The notes under the pieces were generated by a model that saw only the letters and a program-made list of their open reading frames with translations, was not told the DNA's origin and searched no databases. A stretch of 64,000 nt of DNA, taken from NCBI GenBank assembly GCA_963969495.1, contig OZ018323.1:79680919-79744918 (forward strand), in the 5' to 3' direction. The stretch's first letter is position 1, and each line of letters begins with the position of its first letter. Shown here piece by piece: positions 11,470-23,110 of this stretch. Source of the stretch: Ceratothoa steindachneri (taxonomy: Eukaryota; Arthropoda; Malacostraca; Isopoda; Cymothoidae). Both the position numbers and the translations under genes were made by a program.

Positions 11470-13635
11470 AAGAGGAGTTACAAGGACTTACAAGGGAAGA
11501 AAGTATCCTAGGAGACCTTACGGTCCATTCAAGGAGGGTACCTTTGGACTAGCAATCGAGCGGGAACATGGCTGCTCAATTGTTTTGCGTCCCTAAATGG
11601 CCACTTTTCAAGACTTTGTCTAGTCTTGACTTGAACTGGTCAACAGATTCACTGTTGACAACTTCCACTGGAAGTGCGTTCCACTTACCGCAGATACTGT
11701 AGGTGAAAAAATTCCCACACAGATTGCGGTTGTAACACTTCCGTTCAAGTTTGAAGCCGTGATTGCGCGTTCTGTTCTCACTCAGTGTGAAAATATCCCG
11801 GTAGTCAACATTGTCGAACCCTCGAAGTATTTTGAAAACTTCGATGAGCTGACCACGCAGTCTACGGGTTTCCAGCGAGAACAGATCTAATTCCCTTAGT
11901 CTATCCTCATAACTTTTATGTCAGATAGAGGGAATCAGTTTGGTTGCCCTAGCTTGTACACGTTCCAACCTTGCGATGTCCTTTCGAAACGAAGGACTCC
12001 AAAATTGTACGGCATACTCCAGGTGCGGCCGAAAGAGGGAGTTGTACAGACAAAGTACTATCTCATTGTTACGGTATCCAAACTGGCGCTTTATGTAGCC
12101 TAACATCCTTTGGGCTTTCTTCTCTGCCTTGATGCACTGTTTCGAGAACTTAACGTCGCTAGTGATAGTTACATCTAAGTCCTTCTCAGTGTCACTCGAT
12201 TCAAGAGCAGTGCCCTTAAGGATATACTGAGATTGGGGGTTTCTGTGGCCGATATGCATTACTTTGCATTCCCCCAAGTTAAAAGGCATTTGACACGTGT
12301 CCGACCACTTCCCAATCTTCCAAGATCTTCCTGCAGGCGGGCAGTATTTCCATCTTTTTCAACGTTAATACCAAGCTTGGTATCGTCGGCAAATTTGGAA
12401 ATCTTGGCAACCATGTTACCGTCAATGTCGTTGACGTAGATGATGAATATTATTGGTCCCAGGACAGAACCTTGAGGCCCCCCGCTAGTAACGGGCACCC
12501 ACTCAGAAGCCTGTCCATTCAACACCACCCGTTGCCGTCTGTCACTTAGCCAGTTCTCGATCCAGCCGGCTACTTTTCCGTCTATGCCCAGCGCTCGCAC
12601 TTTTTGGAGAAGGCGGCGGTGTGGTACCTTATCAAAGGCTTTTTGAAAGTCTAAGTAGACCACATCCACCGCCTTGTCCTGATCGTGCTCACTGAACACA
12701 AAGTGGAAGAATTCCACAAGGTTCGTCAGGCATGGCCGTTGCCTTCGGAAGCCATGCTGGGAACTCCTCAGGAGCAGGTTTGACTCTAAATACGACGTCA
12801 TTTTGTCCACCATCATGCTTTCCATGAGTTTACCCACTATTGAAGTCAGACTAATAGGTCGGTAGTTTGACGTATGGCTGGGGTCTCCTTTCTTGAAGAT
12901 CGGAGTCACCTCCGCCTTACGCCAGTCTCTAGGAACGCATCCGGTCCGTATTGACATGTTAAAGATAGCGCACAGATATCGTGATATTTCATCGCACACT
13001 TCCTTCAACACCTTGGATAGAAACCCGTCCGGTCCAGGGGACTTATTCGTCTTTAGGTCAGCGATCTTTTTCTTTATTTCTCCTTCGGTGAAGTCCATTG
13101 CCTCCAGCTTTTCCCCCGAGTAGGAATCCATGGGCTGGGGGGTGGGACCACACTCTTTAGTAAACACTGAAGAGAAGTAGTCATTGAGAAGGTTAGCATT
13201 TTCTGCATCTGAGTGAGTTAATGCACCCTCCTCGTCCACTAAGGGCCCAATTCTAGGATGGATTGGTTTACGGCTATTTGCATAGCCGAAGAACTCCTTG
13301 GGATTCTCCTTGCAGAGTCTCGCCACTCGGAGTTCCTCAGTACGCTTAGCCACCCTTATGCTAGACTTCACTCTCCTGGCTAGCCTCAGGTACTCGTCAA
13401 AGGCACCCGAGATCTTCTATCGCCGGTACGCATTTTTCTTCTCCTTAAGCAGTTGGCCGATTTCTCGATTAAACCACTTTGGTTGAACAGAAGACCGACG
13501 GAGGCATTTCAGAGGGATGCAACTTGATTGAAGACTCATAAACTTATTTTTGAAATTGTTCCACGAATCCTCAACCTCTTCGCATACCGCTAGCCTTACA
13601 TCAGTCAGCCTAGCACGAAGGCTTGCAAACACAAA
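11470..13635 (-). mobile_element. CR1-like LINE (subfamily 1), copy 1a, 5'-truncated
   Basis: A minus-strand non-LTR retrotransposon of about 2.2 kb. From 5' to 3' it keeps the linker after the endonuclease (LRRSSVQPKWFNREIGQLLK, 13417-13632), the reverse transcriptase (12259-13371), the CR1 C-terminal region (11921-12289) and a 3' UTR ending at about 11470 next to GA repeats. The endonuclease and ORF1 are absent, the usual 5' truncation of reverse-transcribed copies. Lesions are frameshifts near 13400 and 12290 and a TGA at about 11919, where a related fragment at 7.4 kb has Arg. A nearly identical copy (1b) lies immediately upstream in its own orientation. Confidence 0.93.
12259..13371 (-). 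CDS. CR1-type reverse transcriptase, partial ORF2
   Basis: A 370-codon open frame with the RT blocks in order: TPIFKKGDPSHTSNYRPISL (template grip), VDVVYLDFQKAFDKVPHRRL (first catalytic Asp), TSGGPQGSVLGPIIFIIYVN (primer/strand region) and KFADDTKLG (FADD, with the catalytic Asp pair at 12382-12393). The first about 60 residues match the linker between endonuclease and RT in CR1. The last about 20 residues are out of frame because of an indel near 12290; the family sequence continues in another frame as MPFNLGECKVMHIGHRNPQS. The catalytic residues are intact, but without the endonuclease and C-terminus it is not a working ORF2. Confidence 0.9.
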   Translation of the reverse strand: MKSSIRVAKRTEELRVARLCKENPKEFFGYANSRKPIHPRIGPLVDEEGALTHSDAENANLLNDYFSSVFTKECGPTPQPMDSYSGEKLEAMDFTEGEIKKKIADLKTNKSPGPDGFLSKVLKEVCDEISRYLCAIFNMSIRTGCVPRDWRKAEVTPIFKKGDPSHTSNYRPISLTSIVGKLMESMMVDKMTSYLESNLLLRSSQHGFRRQRPCLTNLVEFFHFVFSEHDQDKAVDVVYLDFQKAFDKVPHRRLLQKVRALGIDGKVAGWIENWLSDRRQRVVLNGQASEWVPVTSGGPQGSVLGPIIFIIYVNDIDGNMVAKISKFADDTKLGINVEKDGNTARLQEDLGRLGSGRTRVKCLLTWGNAK

Positions 13636-13689
13636 GAGAGATAAATATGGGAGGGAAACAGAAAATTAGAAGGAACAAGAGAGAAACAG

Positions 13690-15492
13690 AGAGTTACAAG
13701 GAGTTACAAGGAAAGAAAGTACCCTAGGAGACCTTACGGTCCATTCAAAGAGGGTACCTTTGGACTAGCAATCGAGTAGGCACATGACTGTTAAATTATT
13801 TTGTGTCCCTAAACGGCCACTTTTCAAGACTTTGTCTAGTCTTGACTTGAACTGGTCAACAGATTCACTGTTGACAACTTCCACTGGAAGTGCGTTCCAC
13901 TTACCGCAGATACTGTAGGTGAAAAAATTTCCACACAGATTGCGGTTGTAACGCTTCAGTTCAAGTTTAAGCCGTGATTGCGCGTTCTGTTCTCACTCAG
14001 TGTGAAAATATCCCGGTAGTCAACATTGTCTAACCCTCGAAGTATTTTGAAAACTTCGATGAGCTGACCACGCAGTCTATGGGTTTCCAGCGAGAACAGA
14101 TCTAATTCCCTTAGTCTATCCTCATAACATTTATGTCAAATAGAGGGAATCAGTTTGGTTGCCCTAGCTTGTACGCGTTCCACCCTTGCGATGTCCTTTC
14201 GAAACGAAGGACTCCAAAATTGTACGGCATACTCCAGGTGCGGCCGAACGAGGGAGTTGTACAGACAAAGTACTATCTCCTTGTTACGATATCTAAACTG
14301 GCGCTTTATGTAGCCTAACATCCTTTGGGCTTTCTTTTCTGCCTCGATGCACTGTTTCGAGAACTTGAGGTTGCTAGTGATAGTAACACCCAAGTCCTTC
14401 TCAGTGTCACTCGATTCAAGAGCAGTGCCCTTAAGGATGTACTGAGATTTGGGGTTTCGGTGGCCGATATGCCTTACTTTGCATTTGTTCACGTTGAAAG
14501 GCATTTGCCACGTGTCCAAACACTCCCCCATCTTTTGAAGGTCCTCTTGGAGGCTGGCAGTGTTCCCCTCCTTTGCCACATTGATACCCAGCTTGGTGTC
14601 GTCGGCAAATTAGGAGATTTTGGCAACCATGTCTCCGTCCATGTCGTTGACATAGATACGCTAGATACGGGCACCCATTCAGTGGCCCGACCATTCACCA
14701 CTACGCGTTGCCGTCTGTCAATTAGCCAGCTCTCTATCCAACCTGCTACCTTGCCGCCTATGCCCTGCGCACGCACTGACCGGAGAAGGCGGCGATGTAG
14801 TACCCTGTCAAAGGCCTTTTGAAAGTCAAGGTAGACAACATCCACCGCTTCATCTCGATCATGCTCACTGAACACGAAGTGGAAAAATTCCACAAGGTTC
14901 GTCAGGCATGACCGTTGCCTTCGGAAATCGTGCTGGGAACTCTTCAGTAACAGGTTTGACTCTAAATAAGACGTTATCTTGTCCACTATCATGCTTTCCA
15001 TGAGTTTACCGACTATCGAAGTCAAACTGATAGGTCGGTAGTTTGACGGATGGCTGGGGTCTCCTTTCTTGAAGTTTTGAGTCACCTCCGCCTCACGCTA
15101 GTCTCTAGGAACGCATCCGGTCCGTATTGACATGTTAAAGATAGCGCACAGATGTCGTGATACTTCATCGCACACTTCCTTCAACACCTTGGATAGAAAC
15201 CCGTTGGTCCGGGGGACTTATTCGTCTTTAGGTCAGCGATCTTTTTCTTTATTTCTCCTTCGGTGAAGTCCATTGCCTCCAGCTTTTCCCCCGACTAGGA
15301 ATCCGTGGGCTGAGGGGTGGGACCACACTCTTTAGTAAACACTGAAGAGAAGTAGTCATCGAGCAGGTTAGCATTTTCTGCATCTGAGTGAGTTAATGCA
15401 CCCTCCTCGTCCACTAAGGGCCCAATCCTAGGATGGATTGGTTTACGGCTATTTACATAGCCAGAAGAACTCCTTGGGATTCTCCTTGCAGA
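13690..15492 (-). mobile_element. CR1-like LINE (subfamily 1), copy 1b, truncated and internally deleted
   Basis: A second copy of the same subfamily, in the same orientation as 1a and only about 55 bp away. Its C-terminal frame (14136-14579) and RT frame (14489-15085) are almost the same protein as in 1a. A deletion near 14658 removes the segment that contains the PQGSVLG block and part of the strand before FADD, joining WVPV to the VNDID region. FADD itself is preceded by a stop (TAA for Lys). It carries the same TGA as 1a in the IPSI-HKSYEDR motif. It is cut off at 15492, within the sequence that begins the RT linker, by GA-rich DNA. Confidence 0.92.
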
Positions 15493-15684
15493 AGGAGAGA
15501 GAGATAGAGAGAGGGAGAGGGAAACAGAGAGGCAGAAAGAGAGAGTACGAGAGAGTGAGAGTAAGAGATTGAGGAAAAGGGAAACAGAGAGAGAGATTAA
15601 TATAGAGATGTAAACTGAGAGGCTGAAGGAAAAAGAGAGGACAGGTAGAGAGAAACAGAGAGGCAGAATGAGAGGGAGAGGTAA

Positions 15685-15719
<35 letters not shown>

Positions 15720-15785
15720 GAGAGAGAGAGAGAAACACAGTGTCAAAAGGAAAAAGAAAGAGCGAGAGGAGAAGGAGAGGGAAGC

Positions 15786-15829
<44 letters not shown>

Positions 15830-15945
15830 CGTGGAAGGGAAACAGAGGCAGAAGGAATGAAAGAGAGAGAGAGGGAGAAACAAAGTGGTAGGAGGAGAGA
15901 GAGACATAGGGAGAGAGAGAGAGAGAACGAGAGAGACCGTTCACT
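15493..15945. repeat. GA-rich microsatellite
   Basis: Purine-rich (GA)n with GAAACAGAGA interruptions, directly joined to the 5' break of CR1 copy 1b. The long frames in it are Arg/Glu or Ser/Leu artefacts. Confidence 0.95.
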
Positions 15946-16570
15946 CCATTTCCGACAACATTATTGTTCTTGGGACCCACATTCATGGAGCAATTTCGTT
16001 AAAAGAAACCCCCGTGCGTCCCGACTCCTATAACTTGCCTGAGAGAAGTCAGTGGTATGTTCAAACCTGACACATTGTTCGTTTGTCATTGTGAGACAGA
16101 AGAATACCTGTGGATGTTCGGGATTAAACCCACATACTAGAAGCTCCACCTCAAGAAAAATATAGAGAAATTGAAACATACAGGAATTAAGCGTGGTAAA
16201 TATTCCCGCCAGCAATACATCTTGCTACAAAGGGTTGTTTGAACGTTTATTTTTTTTAAATTTAATTTGTTGGTTATTTATGTATATTTCTTTAAATATT
16301 TAATGATTACACAGAGGAACAATTTTAATCACATTTTCTAGTGACTTAGATTTATCTGCCAATTTTTATTCGTTTCTACATGCTGATTTCAAATATATAA
16401 TCCATTTTTACCTACATGCTATAGTTATTCTGTAATTTCTATTTTCCCGTTTCCCCGAAAACTGCCCTCCGGACGGACAGAAAGGGTGCTTGTAGAAAGC
16501 AAATACTTCACAGTACATAGTATTAAGATAGTAATAAGCGTTATTATGCAAAATACTGACATTATTATTC
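15946..16570. other. anonymous AT-rich DNA with a possible tRNA-like B box (minus strand)
   Basis: No gene supported. At 16117-16131 the minus strand reads GGGTTTAATCCCGAA, which resembles the pol III B box, but no A box or tRNA fold is evident. The end of the interval (about 16570-16580) is a pyrimidine tract ending in AAG, which may be the splice acceptor of the gene copy that follows. Confidence 0.35.
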
Positions 16571-16597
16571 CTTTTTTCAAGTCTCAATGTTAGAGTG

Positions 16598-18150
16598 ATG
16601 GCTTCGTCAAGAGGAAATTGCGTTAATGATCCAGATACCTTCTGCTACATATACGGCTGTTACATGCCTGTTTGTCAAAGGCGCAACATATCAAACTTTG
16701 TGATCCGCACTTATAAGGCATATTTTGATGTTCCTCTTAGCGATCAAGATAAGAAGTGGGCTCCATATGTTGTTTGCCATAGATGTGTGGAACATCTTCG
16801 TGAGTGGACGAAAGGAAAGAGAAATGGTCTTTTGGGGGGAATCCCCATGGTGTGGCGAGAGCCAAAGGATCATGTATCGGAGTGTTATTTCTGTCTGGTG
16901 AATACTAAAGGGATTGGCAAGAAAAATCGGCACAAGATAGACTACCCCAACATTCCCTCGGCGATCCTGCCAGTACCTCATTCTGAGTCTTTACCAGTTC
17001 CGATTTTCAGTGGATATGCTTCCTTCGAGGATGAAAATGATTTACTGAATATGGACGTCCACAGAATGATTTCAGAGTCTGCAGATTCATCATCCGATGC
17101 TGAACAGTCATTAGCTCCTCATTGTCTTAATCAAGAGGATTTGAATGACTTGATACGTGATTTGGCGATCTCCAAGAAAGCTGCAGAATATTTAGCCTCC
17201 AGGTTAAGTGAAAGACATATGCTTGACAGGTCAGTACGCGTATCATATTACCGAACAAAGGAGAGTAAAATTGTTAAGTATTTCTCTGAGGATAAACAAT
17301 TTGTATACTGCCACAATGTTCCTGGTCTGTTTACCGAGTTGGGACTTAGCACCTATAGCCCTGCTGAGTGGAGACTGTTTTTGGATAGCTCCAAGCGTAG
17401 CCTTAAGTGTGTCCTTTTGCGTAATGGCAATGACTTTGGTGCAGTTTCTCTCGGTCACTCTGTCCATCTGCCAGAAACTCACGATGACATAAGAATGGTT
17501 ATGGATTTACTTAAGTACCATGAACACAATTGGATCATATGTGTAGACCTTAAGATGGTAAACTTCCTGCTTGACCAGCAGATATACAAAGTTTCCATGC
17601 TATATCTGTATGTGGGACAGTCGAGCCCGTGAGAAACACTGATCCCAAAAAGATTGGCCAATTCTGAAAACTTTAGAAGCAGGAATGCCAAACATTGTTA
17701 ATGAGCCAATCGTAAGTCAAGAGAAGATCGTTTTCCTTCCATGGATGAAAAAGAGAAGGCATCCTGGCTATCATTTTCTGTCGTTGTTCGTAACTTCTTG
17801 GAAAACAAATAAGCGCTTAACTACGAGGATCTGGTTATTAAGATGCTTTTAGCACATCGTGATCTGGAATGCAACATGAGTGTGAAGCTGCGTTTCCTAA
17901 ATAGTCACCTCTACCGATTCCCAGAGAATCTGGGAGCCGTGAGCGATGAACAAGGGGAACGTTTCCATCAGGATTTGATGACGATGGAACAGCGCTACCA
18001 AGGTCACTGGGATAGACAAATGATGGCGGATTACTGCTGGACGATTAGAAGAGATCAGCCAGAGAAGACTTACAAGAGAAGAACTACGAACGCAAATTTT
18101 TGCCCGATTGAAATCAAGAAGAGGTCCTCCAACCTGATGTACAGTCATTA
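16598..18150 (+). pseudogene. family-1 Cys-rich protein, copy A (inactivated)
   Basis: This is the best preserved N-terminal half of a family with four copies here. ATG at 16598. The order is an N-terminal Cys region (FCYIYG, where other copies have CYICG; then VVCHRCVEHLREW), GIPMVWREPKDHVSECYFCL, an acidic linker, LNDLIRDLAISKKAAEYLAS, FVYCHNVPGLF, EWRLFLDSSKRSLKCVLLRN, HNWIICVDLK, FPCYICMWDSRAR and SDEQGERFHQD...MMADYCW. Such WIIC-DLK and GERFHQD motifs look like parts of an RNase H-like or transposase fold, but that is my inference. Lesions: frameshift near 17580, TGA at 17640, an internal deletion of perhaps 80 codons near 17745 (the PPLHIKLGLMKQ block is lost) and TAA at 17810. Unlike copies B and D there is no intron after CYFCLVNTKG. 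I recall the family as common and uncharacterised in arthropods. Confidence 0.8.
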
Positions 18151-20460
18151 ATAAATTAGCATCTATTTGATTACAGTATTTGTAATCCTAATGTATAATT
18201 CAAGTTTCTTCTCATATGCAATCAAATGTTTGTTAAAAAAAAACCTGCTTTAGAATAAATAACGCAAAAGGATGATTCAAAATACTTCAGGGCATGATGA
18301 TAGGCGTGATAAAATGAAAAGTACTGTATAATATTAGTTATTGATGTTACTAAAAATATGTAGCATTTAGAGAGAAGCTGAGTTCAGATTTGAATTCAGT
18401 ATGCTCGAATTAGGTAGGAAAATGTACTTTTGTCAATTCACCAAATACAGGGTGTTCCCCAGTGTTATGACCACCATTAGAAACGCAGATTTCAGTTATT
18501 TAAGTTCGCATATTTATTAATTCTTTTGTCAACAAAATGGCGCAAAATACATTCGGAATCTCATCTCAATTTGAAAAAAATATTCATCAAGATTGGAAAT
18601 GATAATTGATTCGGTATTGGTAGCTTTAAAACAGCCTATTAAGGTGATAAATATTATATGCAATTGGCAACGTGATTAACTCAAAGAGATTCACAGGCCC
18701 CTATTAAATTCCATGTAGATATAGACAGGTAATAATGGTACTTAGTTTCACCCCAGTGATACTTTAATAGCAGATTCCCTTCAAGGGTAGTCTTTGTGCC
18801 ACACAGAAGAATTGTGGAAGAAGCCATTTTAATCGATCGGAAAAAAATTGTCGATGGATATGGGATTTGTAAGGGGAAGGTATTAATTATTGCTGGACTT
18901 AGGATCTCTCCTGTATCGCTATAATCCCCCAAAGGAGTTCAAGTCAAAGTCGTACTTTTAATCAAACTAGCTTTTTATCATCAATTCGTTGGATATTAGG
19001 TCTTCAATTACAATTTACTAGCTCCACCATTTAAGAGCAATAAGAATTATTTTTAGCAGTTAGGAATCAGCAGATCTTAAGAACAGGAAGTTCCGCTTTT
19101 GACGGGGCTCTCAAATCGAAGGAGAAAGGAAAGTCCCCCGGAAGGAACAACCGAGAAGGTACGAGTATTGATTTGTGGATTCACCGTAGGTGCGGGGCAA
19201 TGGTAGGCGCGGGTCAATGTGCGAACAGAAGTGTTATGGAAGCTTTTGAAAGCAAGGTAACTTTGAGTGCGATGAGGCATTGTAAGGTTCTCAAATTTAT
19301 CCATACGTTATGTTCTAAACTGGATCTTCCACTTCGACAAAAATCGATTCGAGCTCATAAAATGGTCTTTGTACTAGATAATCTACTACGTTGTCCCGTA
19401 AGAATGGTATTGTAGTTCTGAAAAGCTTTGAGGGGGTAGTTAAGGTGAGTGACTTTGATCAGGGTATATGAGTGGGGGTTTCAGTATATGTATGTATGTC
19501 TGTGGTCAGGAGAGCCAAGAAGGAGCGCGAGAATTTCTAAAGGATCTCCCATAGTCATTTTCTTTGATTTTTTCTTTTGATTTTTTGGGGAGTAATTTCC
19601 AATATTTTTTATTTATTAAAAAAAAAACAAGAAGGCCACCATTTCAGGTCCAAATTATACAAGATATCTTTGAAACCACTAATTTAGAATGTATCCTCAG
19701 AAATTAGAATAGCAGAAATGACAAAAGGATAAAAAGAGATGCGAGAGCAAAAGGAACGGCAGACTTCCAGCTGGACTAACATCACCTAATCCGCTTCCAG
19801 CAGAAGTCCCCCAAAGTCCATCTGTTTGGATAATTAGAAGAAACTGTTGAAAGTTCAGTTTGTAATCTTCTAAAGGAAGGAGCTAATCTAATCAAAAGGG
19901 AACCTAACAAGGAAGTGCTAATAGAAAATAAAAACACAGGCTCACATGTAGCAAATGACCCAAGTTTACTATGTTCAATTATTCTTTTAGAATCATACAG
20001 GAGAAAAATACGACTCTAAAGTTTCTTGTTATACCATTATCTTCATTGAAAAAAGTAATTGAGGAGTTAAACACCATTTTAATGTTGAGAATTGCCCTCC
20101 AGGTTTCCCGTCCCTCTTGATCAGGGCTTGAAAGTTCTCTATTTCTGCCTTGCAAAATTTCTCTTGGAGGCCCTAACCTTGCATACATGGTATGAAGTGA
20201 TGTAATAGGTCATAAATGGCATCCGCGGTTGTTTCGTATCTTTATTTAATAAAGTTCGCTCACGAAGGAGCCGCAGGTTTATCGAGAGACAAGACCACAT
20301 ATTATTTCGCAAAAGCTCTCTAAGAAATACAATTTAACTTGATATGGGATACTACAACCTATCAGACTGGAAATATTACTTTCGATTACAGCGAAGTCAA
20401 GACAGGTTAGAGTTTCAATGGGTACCTTGGAACCCAGAGAGAGAGGAGAAAAAATTACGA
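18151..20460. other. anonymous DNA; one mariner-type terminus near 18447
   Basis: Mostly AT-rich with no supported gene. At 18447-18475 a TA is followed by CAGGGTGTTCCCCAGTG, which looks like the end of a Tc1/mariner-type element, but I found no matching opposite end. Short frames at 19077-19415 overlap on both strands and match nothing I know. Confidence 0.4.
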
Positions 20461-20482
20461 TATATATATATATATATATATA
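20461..20482. repeat. short (TA)n run
   Basis: A pure (TA) run of about 22 bp, ending in the TA target site of the mariner-like element to its right. Confidence 0.95.
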
Positions 20483-21642
20483 AGGTGATTCAGAAAAATG
20501 GAACCACAAAGAAATCCCCGTAACTCTTAAAGTAAAAGTAATTTATAAAACCATATTCATCAATCGAAAAGGGATAGTTACAAGTAAGTTTGTACAGGAT
20601 TGCACAGGTTGCAAGACAAGAAAAGATAAGACACAAAACAATATAAAGGTGTTGTCTAACCTAATCCTTCAAGATGACTGCATGGACTGTGGAACACCTA
20701 CGTTTCTTAACAGATCAATATTATGAGCATGGAAGAAGTGTAATTTTTTCAGCTCGAAGATCTTTCATGACAAATTTTCAGATGTCAGATTCACTTTCTA
20801 AGAAAGTAATCCGTCGGTGTGCCATAATTTTCTTCAGAACTGGAACATTGTAAAAAGCCAACCAACTAGAAGAATGCGCACAGCGATGACAGAACTCATG
20901 ACATTGTAGAGAGGGAGACTAACCCCAAAATAATCATCCGACGTTCTTCTCCGCTGTTAGGGGTTGGATATGGAACAACACACAGTATATTCAAGCAGAA
21001 TTTAATGCTCTTTCTATATAAAATTCAAACAGTGCAGCAATAAACGATGGAGATTTCGCACGAAGATTACAATTCTGTCAATACATCCAAAAGAAAGTAA
21101 ATGTCACCACCAATTTTCTAGCAACTTTGATTATGTGAGACGAAGCCAATTTTCATTAAATGGAACTTTAAACAAACAAAATTGTCGTCAATGGGAATCA
21201 TAAAATCCATTGAATATTACCCAGGCCTCGTTTCATAGTCAGCGCGTGTTTGATGTGGTCTTACAGCATCTCAGATCATCGGGCCGTACTTTTTTCAGGA
21301 TTCATCACGAAACACGGCGACTAAAAATGGCGATTGCTATAAAAAAATGTTGAAGAGTTCGTTACCCGTAAATCTACATAGAGTGGTTCTTCTAAAAAAT
21401 CACTGGTTCCGACAAGATGGAGCTACCCCTGCCATACCACGAGGAACTGCATGGCAGTTTTACGTCAATGTTTCCAGGCAAGTTAATCTCAAGACGTTGA
21501 ATGGCCCGCAAGGTCTCCGGATATTTCTCCCTTGGATTATTACAATGATCTGCGTCAAAAATGTATCTTAGGTTTTCTGTAGTGTTTCTTAATAAAATTG
21601 ACCTCCTGAATCCGAATATGGCATCCATTTTTCTCTATCAGG
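20483..21642 (+). mobile_element. mariner-like element with terminal inverted repeats, dead transposase
   Basis: The left end after TA is AGGTGATTCAGAAAAATGGA. The right end at about 21618-21642 is its imperfect reverse complement (CATCCATTTTTCTCTATCAG). The 1.16-kb length is right for a mariner. An ATG near 20672 opens MTAWTVEHLRFLTDQYYEHG. Further pieces, broken by many stops, are DEANFH (first Asp block), WFRQDGATPAIPRGTAWQFY (second Asp) and PARSPDISPLDYYND (third Asp, DDxD type). The pattern resembles the arthropod transposases with a WPARSPDL-PLD motif. At least ten stops and frameshifts make it non-functional. Confidence 0.85.
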
Positions 21643-21790
21643 TCCATTTTTGCGATACAGGAGGTGATAATAATTTTATAGTTTATACATGTCCTATATT
21701 GCATCAAAATTTCAATAGTTTTTGCACTACTGTATTCGCAGTAAACATTGTTTACAGTTTAAGTAATTATGTTAATAAGTTCATATTTTT

Positions 21791-23110
21791 GCAGGTTATA
21801 TATTGCTTAGCCTTATAATAATAAGAATAATAATAGCTTTTGAGTTACAAATTAACAGAAAATGTAAGAATAGCTCCGACAGATTTTGCTATGTTTGCGG
21901 CAAAGTGACTTTTTCAGAGCAGCAATGTACAATCTCTCCTGTAATTAAATCTTTGTATCAAGCATATTTTAGAGTAAAGCTACAAGGGTTGCTACATAGC
22001 TTTATGACGCTGGAGTCAGGGCGAACAGAAGTCTCTCTCCTTTGGTGTTCCCATGGTGTGGAGAGAGGGCAAGGACCACACTACGGACTGCTATTTTTGC
22101 ATGACAAATCTTAAAGGTGAGTATTGTATCAAGTATTTAAGCTTTCTGTATTATAATGGCTCCTGAAAATGTCATTATTATGCATAGACTTAGCATAAAA
22201 TTAAAAACTAACATAGTTCACTTCAGTATGAACATATATTTTACTAAACATTTATGTACTATCTGCAACTCCAAATCAATTCCTTTATGTAATATGCAAT
22301 TATATTTTCCACAGGTTTAAATAAGAAGAATAAACATAGTGTGGCATATCCGGATGTTCCTTCTGCCATCAAGCCCATGGTCCAGGAATTCTTATACCTT
22401 TTTCCCCTGAACATATAGAGGTCCATGAAGAGATTAATATAGAAGTTGATCAAGATTATGACACATCTGAGTCTTATGAGGTTTTCACACGTGATATGGT
22501 TGCAAGACCATTTACTCAAGTTAAATTAAATGATCTGACCAGGGATCTGGGGCTATCAAAGGAGAATGCACAACTTCTTGGCTCTCGACTTCGTGAAAGT
22601 AATCTTCGCGCTAAGGAAACAACATTTTTTGGTACAGAAATAGAGAACAAGACTTTCGAAGCTATTTTTTTACAGCATTCTTCAAGCTCTTTAGTATACT
22701 GCGCCAATATTAAAGGACTCGTTGAGGCCCTTGGAATTCCCTAAAACCCATTAGAATGGAGGCGTTTCATAAATTCCTCAAGTAGAAGTTTAAAAGCTGT
22801 GTTACTGAATATTGGTGACAAGATAGCTTCCGTTCCTATATGCCACTTAAACCAACTTACTGAAAGTTATGAAAATATGAAAAAATTGCTGGATGCAATA
22901 AATTACTCTAAGCTCTTTGATATTGAAATTTTCATTTTTAATTGTTAATACTTGTTTACACCTTTTGGTCAACTTACATTTTACTAGAATGCAAATCTGG
23001 AAATCATGAGTCATTTTTTCTAGCTGACTACTGTTGGTGTTTGAAGCGTTATGCAGCAGATGAGAGGCACAAACGAAAATCGTCAAGGGCGTCTTTTCTT
23101 GGAAATTAGA
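21791..23110 (+). pseudogene. family-1 Cys-rich protein, copy B (inactivated, with intron)
   Basis: Exon 1 (about 21795-22116) encodes CKNSSDRFCYVCGKVTF, a Tyr-rich stretch and, after a frameshift, GVPMVWREGKDHTTDCYFCM. A consensus intron follows, GTGAGT at 22117 to ACAG at 22314 (198 bp). Exon 2 begins GLNKKNKHSVAYPDVPSAIK and continues with LNDLTRDLGLSKENAQLLGS, LVYCANIKGLVEALGIP, a TAA at about 22742, then EWRRFINSSSRSLKAVLLNI. Beyond YSK at about 22910 the central part is missing and the sequence resumes at LADYCWCLKRYAADERHK (about 23025). A pyrimidine tract ending in CAG just upstream (about 21794) may be the acceptor of a 5' UTR intron. No start codon survives. Confidence 0.78.

Noticed and set aside
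15295..16033. Long Ser/Leu- and Arg/Glu-rich frames in GA arrays
   Set aside because: Frames are kept open by the purine bias of the repeat. The same applies to 6530-6883, 9047-9394 and 39162-39560.
18447..18660. Complete mariner-type MITE at 18.45 kb
   Set aside because: Only one terminus (CAGGGTGTTCCCCAG) is visible; no inverted partner was found.
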